From assembly GCA_033852135.1 (NCBI GenBank), contig JAWSVB010000008.1:62001-126000 (forward strand): a stretch of DNA of 64,000 bases. Reading direction: 5' to 3'. Positions 8,995 to 18,746 of the stretch are shown piece by piece. This DNA is from QZLE01 sp033852135 (GTDB taxonomy: Bacteria; Pseudomonadota; Gammaproteobacteria; QZLD01). Numbering within the stretch: position 1 is the first letter of the stretch; each line of letters begins with the position of its first letter. The translations under genes were made by a program, and so were the position numbers. A model generated the notes under the pieces. The model had not been told where the DNA came from and did no database searches. It saw only the letters and a list, made by a program, of their open reading frames with translations.

Positions 8995-9756
8995 TTAGTC
9001 TCGAAAAATAAACTTTTCTACATTTCTCCACGCTTTTTTTGCAGCTTTAGCGTTATAGCCAATAGTTCCGATTACATATTGCTTCTTCTCAGGATAACCT
9101 TCAAAGTCGAACGCATGTCTTGCATTTTCAAAAACTCTAAATTTAACCTTATATGAGTTTGCTGAGCTATCAATCATCTTTCTACAATCGATAAAGGGTG
9201 TCACATCATCAATTCCACCTGATAAAATCAATAGGGGAATGTGGGATTGCCACTTGGCAGTAGTACTACAAAGTGGGTAATAGGTTATAGCTTTATTAAA
9301 AACTTGTTGCGCATAGTCTCTGTTGACGATTTCTAATACAGTTTTACCTCCAAATGACCAGCCCAATATGTTTATATCATTCTTATTTATGAAATTTTGT
9401 TTTGCTAAATAACTAGCAGCATAGAACACATCGTCAGCTACACTGTTTGCATCTATACCAAAACAGTTGTTTGCATTACGAGGAGCAAGAAAATCAACAA
9501 AAATTACAGCAAAGCCTTTGGCTACGAATTTATTAGCCATATTGTGGTAATGCTCATAAGCAATTTCTGTCCATTTATATCCACTGCAGCCGGAGACAAA
9601 TATGACAGAAGGGAAGGGGCCATCACCTGCAGGCTTCATTAAGTTAAAATTATTATGCAAGTCTTGATTATGCTTAGAAAGCTCAGTAGCAGCTGAATTA
9701 TTACAATAAAATATTAATGTAATAGTAAAAAACAAAATATACCTTACATTTTTCAT
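8995..9756 (-). CDS. Exported dienelactone-hydrolase-family alpha/beta hydrolase
   Basis: A 253-residue secreted hydrolase with a hydrophobic signal peptide (about 1-23, KNVRYILFFTITLIF then a CNNSAA cleavage region). The fold shows a VSGCSG oxyanion segment, the nucleophile elbow GWSFGG, a candidate acid in GGIDDVTPF and the catalytic His in NARHAFDF. Classical dienelactone hydrolases use cysteine; this one uses serine, as in many family members of unknown substrate. I start at 9756 because GGAG lies six bases upstream, rather than at the in-frame ATG 12 bases earlier. The substrate is unknown; periplasmic ester or amide hydrolysis is inferred. Confidence 0.82.
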   Translation of the reverse strand: MKNVRYILFFTITLIFYCNNSAATELSKHNQDLHNNFNLMKPAGDGPFPSVIFVSGCSGYKWTEIAYEHYHNMANKFVAKGFAVIFVDFLAPRNANNCFGIDANSVADDVFYAASYLAKQNFINKNDINILGWSFGGKTVLEIVNRDYAQQVFNKAITYYPLCSTTAKWQSHIPLLILSGGIDDVTPFIDCRKMIDSSANSYKVKFRVFENARHAFDFEGYPEKKQYVIGTIGYNAKAAKKAWRNVEKFIFRD

Positions 9757-10024
9757 ATTTAACTCCATTTAATCATGAGTAGTTAACTTAATGATAAATA
9801 TAGGAGTTAAATGAGTATAAAGTATAGTGCTATCGTCAAATACAAACTATTGAAAATATGAATAATAAGGTTGGTTTTGATGTTTATACTTCAATTTTCG
9901 TATTAATGGTTAAAATTAGACTTCTGTATTGATTCATCTCTGCATTTCAATGTTAAAAATGGTATTATTTTGAACATTATTTCCATTTAACACCTTTGTG
10001 AATAACAGTTTTAGAGAAATCCAT

Positions 10025-11086
10025 ATGACAGATACAGCAAAAAACACTATCGACGTTAGTGATAGAATTCCTGATTTTTATATTCCACCAGCTAAACCAG
10101 AAGTGCTTTCTGAAGAAGAGCGTCTTTTTTATACAGATAAGATAAAGAAGCAACTTAAAGAGCAGGATGCTGTAATTGTTTCCCATTTTTATACTCATCC
10201 TAATCTTCAGCGTCTTGCCGATGAAACAGGTGGATTTGTAGCAGATTCATTAGAGATGGCTCGCTTAGGTAAAGATCATCCTGCAAAAACTCTAGTTGTT
10301 CTTGGGGTTAAGTTTATGGGGGAAACTTCAAAAATACTTAGCCCTGAAAAGCGCGTAATTATGCCTGATCTAGATGCATCCTGTTCTCTTGATATGGGGT
10401 GCCCAGCTGGTTCATTTGAAGAGTTTTGTAATGAATATCCTGATAGAACTGTAGTCGTTTATGCCAATACGAGTGCTGCTGTTAAAGCCAAGTCAGATTG
10501 GGTTGTTACTTCTAGTATCGCCTTAGATATCGTTAAACACCTGCATGATAATGGTGAGAAAATTGTTTGGGGTCCAGATAAACACTTAGGTTCATATATT
10601 GAGAAGATGACCGGTGTTGATATGGTTAAATGGCAAGGGTCATGTATCGTACATGAGGAGTTTAAAGCCAATCAACTGAAAAAGATGATGGATAATAACC
10701 CTGATGCAAAAGTTTTGGTTCACCCTGAATCACCTATGGCAGTTGTTGAATTAGCTGATGTTGTCGGTTCTACATCTCAACTATTAAAAGCAGTTAAAGA
10801 TTTAGGTGCTAAAAAATATATTGTGGCAACAGAAAGCGGTATTTTTTATCGTATGCAGCAGTCAGTTGATGGTGTGGAACTTATTCCTGCTCCTTCTACA
10901 GTTGACGATGGTTTTAAACGCCCAGCGCATGCTCTTTGTCCATGGATGGCTATGAACGGCCTTAAGAACCTATCTGAAGTTTTAGAAACTGGTGCAAATG
11001 AGATATTTGTTCCTGAAGATATTCGTGAAAAGGCATTTCGACCAATTCAAAGAATGTTAGATTTTTCTATGAACCTTAAGAAGTAG
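10025..11086 (+). CDS. nadA: Quinolinate synthase A
   Basis: NadA condenses iminoaspartate (from NadB) with dihydroxyacetone phosphate to give quinolinate for NAD synthesis, using a [4Fe-4S] cluster. The three cluster cysteines are in conserved settings: SCSLDMGCPAG, WQGSCIVHEEF and ALCPWMAMN. Other family signatures are SHFYTHP near the N-terminus, GVKFMGETSKIL and VHPESP. From ATG 10025 the protein is 353 residues, close to E. coli NadA (347). An in-frame GTG at 9998 is a less likely start. It is followed 12 bases later by thiI, itself iron-sulfur and sulfur-transfer related, so co-transcription is likely. nadB lies far away at 39.5 kb. Confidence 0.97.
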   Translation: MTDTAKNTIDVSDRIPDFYIPPAKPEVLSEEERLFYTDKIKKQLKEQDAVIVSHFYTHPNLQRLADETGGFVADSLEMARLGKDHPAKTLVVLGVKFMGETSKILSPEKRVIMPDLDASCSLDMGCPAGSFEEFCNEYPDRTVVVYANTSAAVKAKSDWVVTSSIALDIVKHLHDNGEKIVWGPDKHLGSYIEKMTGVDMVKWQGSCIVHEEFKANQLKKMMDNNPDAKVLVHPESPMAVVELADVVGSTSQLLKAVKDLGAKKYIVATESGIFYRMQQSVDGVELIPAPSTVDDGFKRPAHALCPWMAMNGLKNLSEVLETGANEIFVPEDIREKAFRPIQRMLDFSMNLKK

Positions 11087-11098
11087 GGCAACACCTAA

Positions 11099-12547
11099 AT
11101 GATATTAGTTATAAGAGTTTTCCCTGAGATAATCACTAAGAGTAGATCAGTCCGTAAAAATTTTATTGGGATCTTACGCAGAAATTTGCGTATTGTTTTA
11201 CAGCGAATTGATGCAGGCACTTCTGTGTCAGCTCATTGGGATAAGATTGAAGTAGCTATACCAGAAGATTCAGAAAAAACTAGCGAGATACTAGAAGCAG
11301 TACAAAAGATACCGGGTATCGATGCAATTCTAGTAGTCGATAAATTTGAATTTGAAACTAAAGAAGATATCGAAAAACTAGTTGAGCAAAATTGCTGTTC
11401 AAGAGTTGAGAATAAAAGTTTTGTTGTGCGTGTTAAGCGTAATGGAAAACATAATTTTAAATCCCTTGAACTAGAACGCTCATGTGGTGGGGTGCTATTG
11501 CGCAATGTGCCAAGTTGTCATGTTGATCTGCATAATCCTGATGAATTAATCTCTATCGAGATTAAACATAATCATGTCTTCTTAATATCTGAAAGAATAA
11601 AAGGTATTGGAGGGTTTCCATTGGGAACCCAGAGTGATGTGATCTCCTTAATATCAGGTGGCTTCGACTCTACAGTTGCAACATATAACACTATTAGGCG
11701 TGGAATGAAGACTCATTTCTTGTTTTTTAGTCTGGGCGGAAAAGCACATGAGACAGGTGTAAAGCAGGTTTCTCAGTACATATGGGAAAACTATAGTAGC
11801 TCGCACAAGGTTAAATTTATAACCGTACCATTTGAAGAAGTGATAGGTGAGATTCTTTCTAAAGTACAAACCTCATATATGGGAGTTGTACTTAAGCGTA
11901 TGATGCTAAGAGCTGCCACCCGTGTAGCCGAAAAAATGGAAATTGATGCGTTTGTAACTGGTGAGAGTGTTGCTCAGGTATCAAGTCAAACACTTCGTAA
12001 TCTTGCAGTAATTGATAGCGTTACTGATAAACTCGTTTTGCGTCCAATAGTTACCATGGATAAAAATGATATTATTGATATAGCTCGTAAAATTGGTACT
12101 GAAGATTACGTAAAAAACATACCAGAATATTGTGGTGTTATATCTGACAAACCAACTGTCAAAGCTTCATTTGATAAGGCTGATGAAGTTGAAGCTGAAT
12201 TTGACTTTGATATTTTAGAAAATGCTCTAGAAGCTGCCAAAGTTCAGATGATTGATAAGGTCCTTAGTGTAACGGACTCGCAAGTTACAAGTGCATCTAT
12301 TGTAGCAACCCCACAAAAAGATCAGGTTATCGTTGATCTTAGGCACCCCCTTGATGAGGAAGATGAACTTGATTTCCCAAACAATCAAGTATTAGAAATC
12401 CCATTCTTTGCTATTGAAAAACGCTTTAAAGATCTAGATCAATACAAAGAATATCTGTTCTACTGTGATAAGGGAATTATGAGTGAATTACATGCATCTA
12501 ACTTAATCGATGCAGGTTTTAAGAATGTTAAGGTGCTGAGGTTTTAG
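11099..12547 (+). CDS. thiI: tRNA sulfurtransferase (4-thiouridine synthase) with rhodanese domain
   Basis: ThiI thiolates U8 of tRNA and can donate sulfur for the thiamine thiazole. Domains in order are an N-terminal ferredoxin-like domain and THUMP domain (about 1-165), a PP-loop ATPase with SGGFDST (about 183-189), and a C-terminal rhodanese domain with the persulfide cysteine C456 in FYCDKG. The length of 482 residues and the position of C456 match E. coli ThiI. The enterobacterial disulfide partner Cys is also present in PEYCGV (near 344). The rhodanese fusion is typical of gammaproteobacteria. The gene follows nadA closely and ends at a terminator shared with deaD. Confidence 0.97.
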   Translation: MILVIRVFPEIITKSRSVRKNFIGILRRNLRIVLQRIDAGTSVSAHWDKIEVAIPEDSEKTSEILEAVQKIPGIDAILVVDKFEFETKEDIEKLVEQNCCSRVENKSFVVRVKRNGKHNFKSLELERSCGGVLLRNVPSCHVDLHNPDELISIEIKHNHVFLISERIKGIGGFPLGTQSDVISLISGGFDSTVATYNTIRRGMKTHFLFFSLGGKAHETGVKQVSQYIWENYSSSHKVKFITVPFEEVIGEILSKVQTSYMGVVLKRMMLRAATRVAEKMEIDAFVTGESVAQVSSQTLRNLAVIDSVTDKLVLRPIVTMDKNDIIDIARKIGTEDYVKNIPEYCGVISDKPTVKASFDKADEVEAEFDFDILENALEAAKVQMIDKVLSVTDSQVTSASIVATPQKDQVIVDLRHPLDEEDELDFPNNQVLEIPFFAIEKRFKDLDQYKEYLFYCDKGIMSELHASNLIDAGFKNVKVLRF

Positions 12548-12573
12548 CTGACTTTTACTTACTTGATGAAAAT

Positions 12574-12604
12574 AAAGGGTGCTAATTAAAGCACCCTTTA
12601 TTAT
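12574..12604. terminator. Bidirectional terminator thiI / deaD
   Basis: The stem AAAGGGTGC / GCACCCTTT with loop TAATTAA is followed by an AT-rich tail. It lies between the convergent thiI and deaD genes and can serve both. Confidence 0.8.
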
Positions 12605-12613
12605 ATATAATAA

Positions 12614-14338
12614 TTATACCTTTTTAATATTTGTTTTAAGACCGCAAACTCTAGCTTTTCTTAAAGTTTGAAGTGTATCTTTTGGCATACCTGCAGGTAA
12701 ATCAACAGTTGTGAACTCTTCATAGATCTCGATATGGCCTATATAGCAGCTTTCGATATCTGCTTCATTCGCAATCGCCCCAACAATATTGCCTGGCTTA
12801 ACTTTATGTTGATAACCAACTTCAATACGGAATCGATCCATCTCTATCTTTGGATAATCTTTTAGAGGGATAGCTGTGCCAATATCAGACTCATCAACAA
12901 TAGTTTTTCTGTTTCTTTTGTTTGATTTAGCCCCACGATCACCGCGATCTCTTTCAGGTCTATCCCTACCATTTCGATCTCTGTTTTTCTCTTTAGACTG
13001 TTTAGGTTTAACTAATGGGACATCTGGTAGAAACAGATCATCATTCTTATGAATCAATCGTGCAAGTGCTGCAGCAACATCCAATGCCTCCATTCCATTA
13101 TCATTCATAAACTCTTCAATGACTTTATGGTATGGATCACTTTTATCTAATCTGATCTCAGTAGCAATTGAGTCCTTGAAACGCGCAACACGCTGGTTAT
13201 TAATATCATTAATAGATGGCATCTCTAGCTCTTCAATAGGCTTACGAGTTGCTCTTTCTATTTGACGTAACATCCGTCTTTCACGTGGAGTTATAAATAA
13301 AATTGCTTCCCCAGACTTTCCTGCACGGCCTGTACGTCCAATTCTATGGATATATGATTCTGTATCATGTGGAACATCATAGTTCACTACATGGCTTATG
13401 CGTTGCACATCTAATCCACGAGCAGCTACATCAGTTGCAACAACAATATCAATTTGTCCCTTTTTAAGCTTATCGATAACTCTTTCGCGCATTTTTTGCT
13501 GAATATCACCATTCAAGGCTTCACAAGCGTGACCTCTAGCCTCTAGCTTTTCAGAAAGCTCAACTGTAGCTGTTTTTGTACGAACAAATATAATTACTGC
13601 ATCTGTTGGTTCAAACTCAAGTAATCTTGTTAACGCTTCAAGCTTATTATTTTGATTTGTTGGCCAATAACGCTGACGAATTGTATCTGCTGTTGCAGTT
13701 TTTGATGCAATATTAATCTCTTGTGGGGAGTTCATATAGTTCTTAGCAACTTTGCGAATTTGAGACGGCATTGTTGCTGAGAATAGAGCTACTTGGCGCT
13801 CTTTTGGCACATGACTCATTATCCATTCGATATCTTCGATAAAACCCATGCGCAGCATTTCATCTGCTTCATCTAGTACTAGCTGGGTAATTCCAGATAG
13901 TTGCAGAGTTTTTCTCTTTATATGATCCATTATTCGGCCTGGTGTTCCAACTACAACATGAACACCACGTTTAAGGCTTCTGAGCTGGATATCATATGAT
14001 TGCCCGCCATATATAGGTAAAACATGAAACCCTTTCATATGCTTTGCATATTTTTGTAGAGCCTCAGAAACCTGAATAGCTAATTCACGAGTAGGGGCAA
14101 GCACTAATAGTTGAGGACTACGATTGTTGATATCAATTTTAGATAAAAGAGGAAGTGCAAAAGCAGCAGTTTTTCCGGTACCTGTTTGAGCTAAGCCAAT
14201 AATATCTTTGCCTTCAAGCAAAGGTGGAATGCAGTTGGCTTGAATTGGTGTTGGTTGTTCATAACCAACTTCATCAAGTGATTGTTGAATAGCAGGAAGC
14301 AGTCCCATTGACTGGAACGTGATTGGTGTATCTGACAT
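12614..14338 (-). CDS. deaD: DEAD-box ATP-dependent RNA helicase, CsdA/DeaD type
   Basis: A 574-residue RNA helicase that unwinds structured RNA during ribosome assembly and cold adaptation. Helicase motifs include the Q motif (TPIQANCIPP), AQTGTGKT, PTREL, DEAD in LDEADEML, SAT and HRIGRTGRAG. The core is followed by a DeaD-specific dimerisation region, a highly charged Arg/Asp/Lys linker (about 450-485), and a C-terminal DbpA-type RNA-binding domain (about 500-574). AGAGG lies about ten bases before the ATG. The 5' side holds about 300 bases without a gene, which fits the long leader of cold-regulated csdA, but no thermosensor structure was demonstrated. Confidence 0.94.
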   Translation of the reverse strand: MSDTPITFQSMGLLPAIQQSLDEVGYEQPTPIQANCIPPLLEGKDIIGLAQTGTGKTAAFALPLLSKIDINNRSPQLLVLAPTRELAIQVSEALQKYAKHMKGFHVLPIYGGQSYDIQLRSLKRGVHVVVGTPGRIMDHIKRKTLQLSGITQLVLDEADEMLRMGFIEDIEWIMSHVPKERQVALFSATMPSQIRKVAKNYMNSPQEINIASKTATADTIRQRYWPTNQNNKLEALTRLLEFEPTDAVIIFVRTKTATVELSEKLEARGHACEALNGDIQQKMRERVIDKLKKGQIDIVVATDVAARGLDVQRISHVVNYDVPHDTESYIHRIGRTGRAGKSGEAILFITPRERRMLRQIERATRKPIEELEMPSINDINNQRVARFKDSIATEIRLDKSDPYHKVIEEFMNDNGMEALDVAAALARLIHKNDDLFLPDVPLVKPKQSKEKNRDRNGRDRPERDRGDRGAKSNKRNRKTIVDESDIGTAIPLKDYPKIEMDRFRIEVGYQHKVKPGNIVGAIANEADIESCYIGHIEIYEEFTTVDLPAGMPKDTLQTLRKARVCGLKTNIKKV

Positions 14339-14651
14339 GAAAGTAAAACCTCTAGTGGTGCGGAAAACAGGCGGTTAGTTTTTAAAACGACTGTGCCGAC
14401 TAGTTCGAACTTTCATAAAAATATTCTATATAAAGCGTCTTATATAAGAAAGTAAGGACAATATCTATCCTGCTGCGCGTTCACTTCCTTTTATTGCGCT
14501 TTATGAATTATTCGGACTCAATTAAATGTTGCTAATATATTACAGGTTTTATAGTGGTTTGTCGAAGTATGAATAAGAAAAGATCAAGATTTCAGCTCCA
14601 TCGTGGAATTTAATCTAAGATGAAGCTGGATCTACAATAGTATTGATTTTA
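14339..14651. other. 313-base region upstream of deaD
   Basis: This non-coding stretch lies between two minus-strand genes: the 3' end of the ArsC-like gene and the start of deaD. On the minus strand it holds the putative ArsC terminator (14593-14628) and then the deaD promoter and leader. No conserved open frame was seen. A long leader upstream of a cold-shock helicase is expected by analogy with E. coli csdA. Confidence 0.5.
14583..14632 (-). terminator. Probable terminator of the ArsC-like gene
   Basis: Read on the minus strand, CAGCTTCATC and GATGGAGCTG form a 10-bp hairpin with one G-U wobble, flanked by AGATC/GATCT. A moderately T-rich tail follows. It lies about 24 bases downstream of the ArsC-like stop codon. 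Confidence 0.5.
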
Positions 14652-15002
14652 TTAAATAATTTTTAAGACGCTTTCAGGTGGTCTACCAATGGCATAACCT
14701 TTTTCTGATGTGACAACAATTGGACGCTCAATTAACTTCGGATTTTTAATCATCGCTTCAATAAGTTGATCATCAGTTAAAGAATCATCATCTAAATTAT
14801 TCTCTTTATATTCAGCTTCTTTCTTACGCATTAGTTCCCTTGGCTTCATTCCCAAAGCTGAAATAATCTCTTTAATCTCTGATGCTGATGGTGGAGTATC
14901 AAGATATTCAATAATCTGTGGGTCTACATCATTATCTTTTAATAGTTGCAGTGTTTGGCGTGATTTTGAGCAGCGTGGATTGTGGTAAATTTTAACTTTC
15001 AT
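14652..15002 (-). CDS. ArsC-family protein (YfgD-like)
   Basis: A 116-residue thioredoxin-fold protein of the arsenate reductase (glutaredoxin-coupled) family. The N-terminus reads YHNPRCSKSRQTL with the single catalytic Cys; the ArsC-type RPIVV segment and GRPPESVLKII end follow. The NPRCSKSR form, rather than NPACGTSR of the plasmid ArsC, matches E. coli YfgD, a paralogue whose arsenate activity is uncertain. There is no ars operon (arsR, arsB) nearby, so real arsenate detoxification is not supported by context. Confidence 0.88.
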   Translation of the reverse strand: MKVKIYHNPRCSKSRQTLQLLKDNDVDPQIIEYLDTPPSASEIKEIISALGMKPRELMRKKEAEYKENNLDDDSLTDDQLIEAMIKNPKLIERPIVVTSEKGYAIGRPPESVLKII

Positions 15003-15148
15003 CTTTAGTCCTATTTTTGAGAATCAGTTTTAGAATCTCTTATTGATAACATTCTTGCTTGATATTAGTCAATGCTGTTTGTAATCGAGCAGATACATAT
15101 ATAGAGTTGCATCAAATCTTTAACATTTAACTGATGTAGGCAATTAGT

Positions 15149-15910
15149 ATGAGTAAAATTATCGATCTATCTAAACCAGTCCAATATAACTCTGGTGATC
15201 CTTTTTTTATGAAGGTAAAAGTTAAACATAAAAGTCATAACAAGGCTAAATTACTGATTAGAATTTTAGGATTACCATTCAAGCTATTTCCTAAAAAATT
15301 TAATGGTTGGGCCGATGATTATATTCGGATGGGTGTGCACTCAACTACTCATCTTGATGCCCCATGGCATTATTCTCCTGAATGTGCAGGTTTGCCAGCT
15401 AAAACAGTTGATGAGATTCCTTTAGAGTGGTGTATGGGGGAGGGCATAGTTATTGATATGAAGCATAAAGAAGATTTTGATGAGATAACACGCCAAGATG
15501 TTGAAAGTTTCATTGATGAGAATAAATTAACACTAGAACCAGGCATGATAGTTTTAATTAAAACAGGGCGTGATAAACACATGGGAACCCCTGATTTTTA
15601 TAAAAAAGGTACTGGTGTGAGTGTTGATGCTACTGAGTGGCTTATTGATAAAGGAATTAAAGTGATGGGGATAGATCAGTGGGGATGGGATTTACCACTT
15701 GGGTATTTAATTGAAAAAGCGAAAGCTGATAATAATTCTGAGCTATTTTGGCAGTCGCATTTGGTTGGTCAAAATAAGGAATACTGCCATATAGAACAGT
15801 TAACAAATTTAGATAGTCTTCCATTAAGTGGTTTTAAAGTAATGGCATTTCCTTTAAAAATAACGGGGGCATCTGCCGGTCCGGCAAGGGTGGTTGCCGT
15901 CTTAAATTGA
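15149..15910 (+). CDS. Cyclase-family metal hydrolase (kynurenine-formamidase-like)
   Basis: A 253-residue member of the cyclase/KynB superfamily of metal-dependent amidohydrolases. The metal-binding signature HxGTHxDxPxH appears as H64-STT-H68-L-D70-AP-W-H74, with serine where glycine is usual. A second conserved block, VLIKTGRDKH then GVSVDATEWLIDKGIKVMGIDQ, follows at about 135-180. No tryptophan-degradation genes are nearby, so kynurenine formamide is not a safe substrate call. The gene appears monocistronic and precedes two CheY-like genes by about 90 bases. Confidence 0.85.
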   Translation: MSKIIDLSKPVQYNSGDPFFMKVKVKHKSHNKAKLLIRILGLPFKLFPKKFNGWADDYIRMGVHSTTHLDAPWHYSPECAGLPAKTVDEIPLEWCMGEGIVIDMKHKEDFDEITRQDVESFIDENKLTLEPGMIVLIKTGRDKHMGTPDFYKKGTGVSVDATEWLIDKGIKVMGIDQWGWDLPLGYLIEKAKADNNSELFWQSHLVGQNKEYCHIEQLTNLDSLPLSGFKVMAFPLKITGASAGPARVVAVLN

Positions 15911-15996
15911 TATATACTTGGTAATGGAAAGCTTTTTAATAGCAGTTATACTAATTATATAAGTAAATATATTCTTGTTTATAGGGTTGCTAAGCA

Positions 15997-16410
15997 ATGG
16001 AATTAAACCAAGCTACAAATCTCGCAGAAAAAGCAGTTTTGATCGTTGATGATATGACATCAATTAGGCAGTTTCTAAGATCTATTTTACGAGAGAATGG
16101 TTGTAATAAAATACTTGAAGCTTCGAATGGAGTCGAAGCACTAGGTATTGTTAAAAACAACTACATTGACATGGTGGTTTCTGATTGGAATATGCCTAAA
16201 ATGGATGGGTTAGAGCTTTTACAAAATATCCGAGATGATGAGCAAATTAAAGAAACTCTTTTCTTAATGGTTACTAGTGAATCTGAAAAGGATAGTGTGG
16301 TAAAGGCTATTCAATCTACAGTAGATGGCTATATAGTAAAGCCTTTTGCACCAGTAACTGTTTTTAAACAAGTTGTAGATACTTTTAAAAAGCAACGCAG
16401 ATATAAATAA
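15997..16410 (+). CDS. CheY-like single-domain response regulator (first of tandem pair)
   Basis: A 137-residue receiver domain with no output domain. The acidic pair D18-D19, the phosphoacceptor D63 in VVSDWNMPKMDG, the switch Thr/Ser in MVTSESE and the conserved Lys in YIVKPF are all present, so it should be phosphorylatable. The SDWNMPxMDG form is close to chemotaxis CheY. It is followed 27 bases later by a paralogue and then by a chemoreceptor gene, so a role in relaying chemotaxis or a related Che-type pathway is likely. No CheA or CheW gene is in the window. Confidence 0.9.
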   Translation: MELNQATNLAEKAVLIVDDMTSIRQFLRSILRENGCNKILEASNGVEALGIVKNNYIDMVVSDWNMPKMDGLELLQNIRDDEQIKETLFLMVTSESEKDSVVKAIQSTVDGYIVKPFAPVTVFKQVVDTFKKQRRYK

Positions 16411-16437
16411 TATAATACTGTTATGGGTAGTAACTAA

Positions 16438-16905
16438 ATGCCAAGTACCACAGGAATAGATCTCTCACACAAAACTATTTTGATAGTAGAAGATATGGCG
16501 CCGATGCGAGAGCTACTTAAATCAATTTTGCGCAACAAAGGGTGTAATCAAATTTTTGCTGCTGAGGATGGTCTTGAAGCTCTAAAATATCTTAATAGCC
16601 ATTATATTGATTTAGTTATTTCCGACTGGATAATGCCAAAGATGGACGGCTTAGAATTACTAAAGAGCATTAGAGGAAACGATGAGCTTACAGATATCTT
16701 GTTTCTAATGGTAACAAACGATTCTGAAAAGCAAAGTGTTGTACAAGCTATTAAAAACAAAGTTAATGGGTATATTGTAAAGCCATTCACACCCGGAGTT
16801 GTTTTTGATCAACTTATTGAAACTTTTAAAACTCAAGTTAGATTTAAGCCAGAAGATAAAGAAAGTAATTTAACTATTGATGATATAGATATTCATAACT
16901 TTTAA
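16438..16905 (+). CDS. CheY-like single-domain response regulator (second of tandem pair)
   Basis: A 155-residue receiver paralogous to the preceding gene, sharing an almost identical D63 region (ISDWIMPKMDGLELLK) and the YIVKPF lysine block. The first acidic position is Glu (E18-D19) rather than Asp. A C-terminal tail of about 20 residues beyond the receiver (EDKESNLTIDDIDIHNF) is acidic and absent from its neighbour. The pair evidently arose by tandem duplication. The different tail and acidic pocket suggest that the two have diverged in partner or lifetime of phosphorylation. Confidence 0.88.
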   Translation: MPSTTGIDLSHKTILIVEDMAPMRELLKSILRNKGCNQIFAAEDGLEALKYLNSHYIDLVISDWIMPKMDGLELLKSIRGNDELTDILFLMVTNDSEKQSVVQAIKNKVNGYIVKPFTPGVVFDQLIETFKTQVRFKPEDKESNLTIDDIDIHNF

Positions 16906-17097
16906 CTAACACAACAATATTTCTATTTTTTTATCAATACAAAAAGCCTTTTAAAACCCAATTTGTGCGCGCCTTAACAAGTTAAAAAATTATATGATTT
17001 CTAAGTGGTATAAAATTAGAAACTTTACTACGCTTAGAGTATATAGTTATAAATTGAAGTTTTATCTAATAATTTTGTGTAAAGGAATTGATTAATA

Positions 17098-18726
17098 ATG
17101 GATGTTAAAAAGAAGATATTAATCGCACCAGCTTTAATGATTGCCTTGATGTTTGGTATCGGAATTCTTAATTATCTTACTTTAGATGAGCAAAAAAATG
17201 TTGCTAATACAGAGATTAAGATGCGATTTCATGAATATGAAGCCGCTAGCGAATTACTTATTAAGTTTAACTCTAATTATCGCCAAATCTATCAAACAAT
17301 AAGTTATGCAAATTGGTCTGATGGCGCAGATAAAATGGAAACCGGATTTCTAATTATTAGAAGTGATGTGCGCCTACTCGTAACAGCATTAAAAAATCAA
17401 ATTGAAACGTCTAAAGAGAATAACCATATAGAGCGTTTAGAGATGCTTGAGAAAGCTCTAAAGCTATTTGATACATACTCTGCAGGAGTTGATGAAGTAG
17501 CAGAATGGGTTTCAGTTGATATTACAGCTAGCGCTATGGCTCAAGAAGGTTTGAAAAAAACATTTAAAAGTATTTCCCGCCTATTTAATAAAGTTCGTAA
17601 GCTTGATCAAGAGATGAATAATGAAGCGCTTATCAAGTCTGATGATAGTGCTGCTTCAGCCATGTTATGGTCAATTATTCTGCCAATTGTTGCAATTATA
17701 CTATCCCTTATTATCTCAATTTATTTCGCAACAGGAATTACTAAACAGATTAGAAATGTAATGGAGATAATAAAGAAAGTTTCTGCCGGTGATCTTACCA
17801 AACGTATAGATATTTCAAGCCACGATGAAATTGGGCAATTAGCTGAAAATTTCAATAGCTTGATTGAAGAGCTGCAAACCAAAATTATCGGACAAATTGT
17901 TCAGTCAAGCAGCCGTCTAAATCAATCAGCTGACGAAACAAGCCAGGCTAGCCAAGAAACAATGAAAGGTGTAGCGCTGCAACGTGAAGAAACTGAAAAT
18001 ATTAGTGGTGCTATTGGTCAAATGGTCGAAACATCGCATGAATTAGCATCTAGTGCATCTCAATCTGCCGATGCTGCTAAGAGTGCAGAAGAGGAAGTTA
18101 GTAAAAATGCTACTTCAATGGATGAAACAGTTGAAGCTATTAATGGCGTAGCGGATGAAATCACAAGTGCAGCGACAGTTATTCAAGAGCTTGGTAAAGA
18201 TAGCCAAAATGTTGGTGTGGTTCTTGATGTGATTCGTAGCATTGCTGAGCAAACTAACCTTCTTGCACTTAATGCAGCGATTGAGGCAGCTCGTGCTGGA
18301 GATCAAGGACGCGGGTTCGCGGTTGTAGCAGATGAAGTTAGAGTATTAGCGCAACGTACACAACACTCAACTGAAGAGATTCAAGAGATAATCGAAAGGC
18401 TACAGGATGGTGTTGGGGACGTGGTTAAAGTTATTGAAAATGGACAGGTTCATGTTAATGACTGTGTTCAGAGTGCTGAAAATACACGTGAATCGCTTAT
18501 GTCTATCAATACATCTGTAACAACGATTACCTGTAACACTGAAACAATGGCTACAATGATTGAAGAACAACATGCTGTAACTGAAAATATTGGCCAAAGT
18601 ATAAATAGTATTTCAGAAAGTAGTGGAGCTACTATGCAGCTTTCTGAAAAATCATCAGCAGCTAGCACGCAAATCAAAAGCCTAGCTGATGAATTACAAA
18701 ACCTGGTTTCTATGTATAAGGTATAG
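17098..18726 (+). CDS. Methyl-accepting chemotaxis protein
   Basis: A 542-residue transmembrane chemoreceptor. TM1 is at about 8-27, a helical periplasmic sensor of about 150 residues follows, and TM2 is at about 188-211. A HAMP domain (about 212-265, with VSAGDLTKRIDISSHDEIGQLAENFN) leads into the methyl-accepting coiled coil. The hairpin tip is canonical: EQTNLLALNAAIEAARAG then GRGFAVVADEVR. The sensor is probably a four-helix bundle; no ligand can be named. There is no CheR-tethering pentapeptide at the C-terminus (ends VSMYKV). It follows two CheY-like genes and is closed by a strong terminator. Confidence 0.94.
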   Translation: MDVKKKILIAPALMIALMFGIGILNYLTLDEQKNVANTEIKMRFHEYEAASELLIKFNSNYRQIYQTISYANWSDGADKMETGFLIIRSDVRLLVTALKNQIETSKENNHIERLEMLEKALKLFDTYSAGVDEVAEWVSVDITASAMAQEGLKKTFKSISRLFNKVRKLDQEMNNEALIKSDDSAASAMLWSIILPIVAIILSLIISIYFATGITKQIRNVMEIIKKVSAGDLTKRIDISSHDEIGQLAENFNSLIEELQTKIIGQIVQSSSRLNQSADETSQASQETMKGVALQREETENISGAIGQMVETSHELASSASQSADAAKSAEEEVSKNATSMDETVEAINGVADEITSAATVIQELGKDSQNVGVVLDVIRSIAEQTNLLALNAAIEAARAGDQGRGFAVVADEVRVLAQRTQHSTEEIQEIIERLQDGVGDVVKVIENGQVHVNDCVQSAENTRESLMSINTSVTTITCNTETMATMIEEQHAVTENIGQSINSISESSGATMQLSEKSSAASTQIKSLADELQNLVSMYKV

Positions 18727-18746
18727 AAAAATTTCATATTAATATT

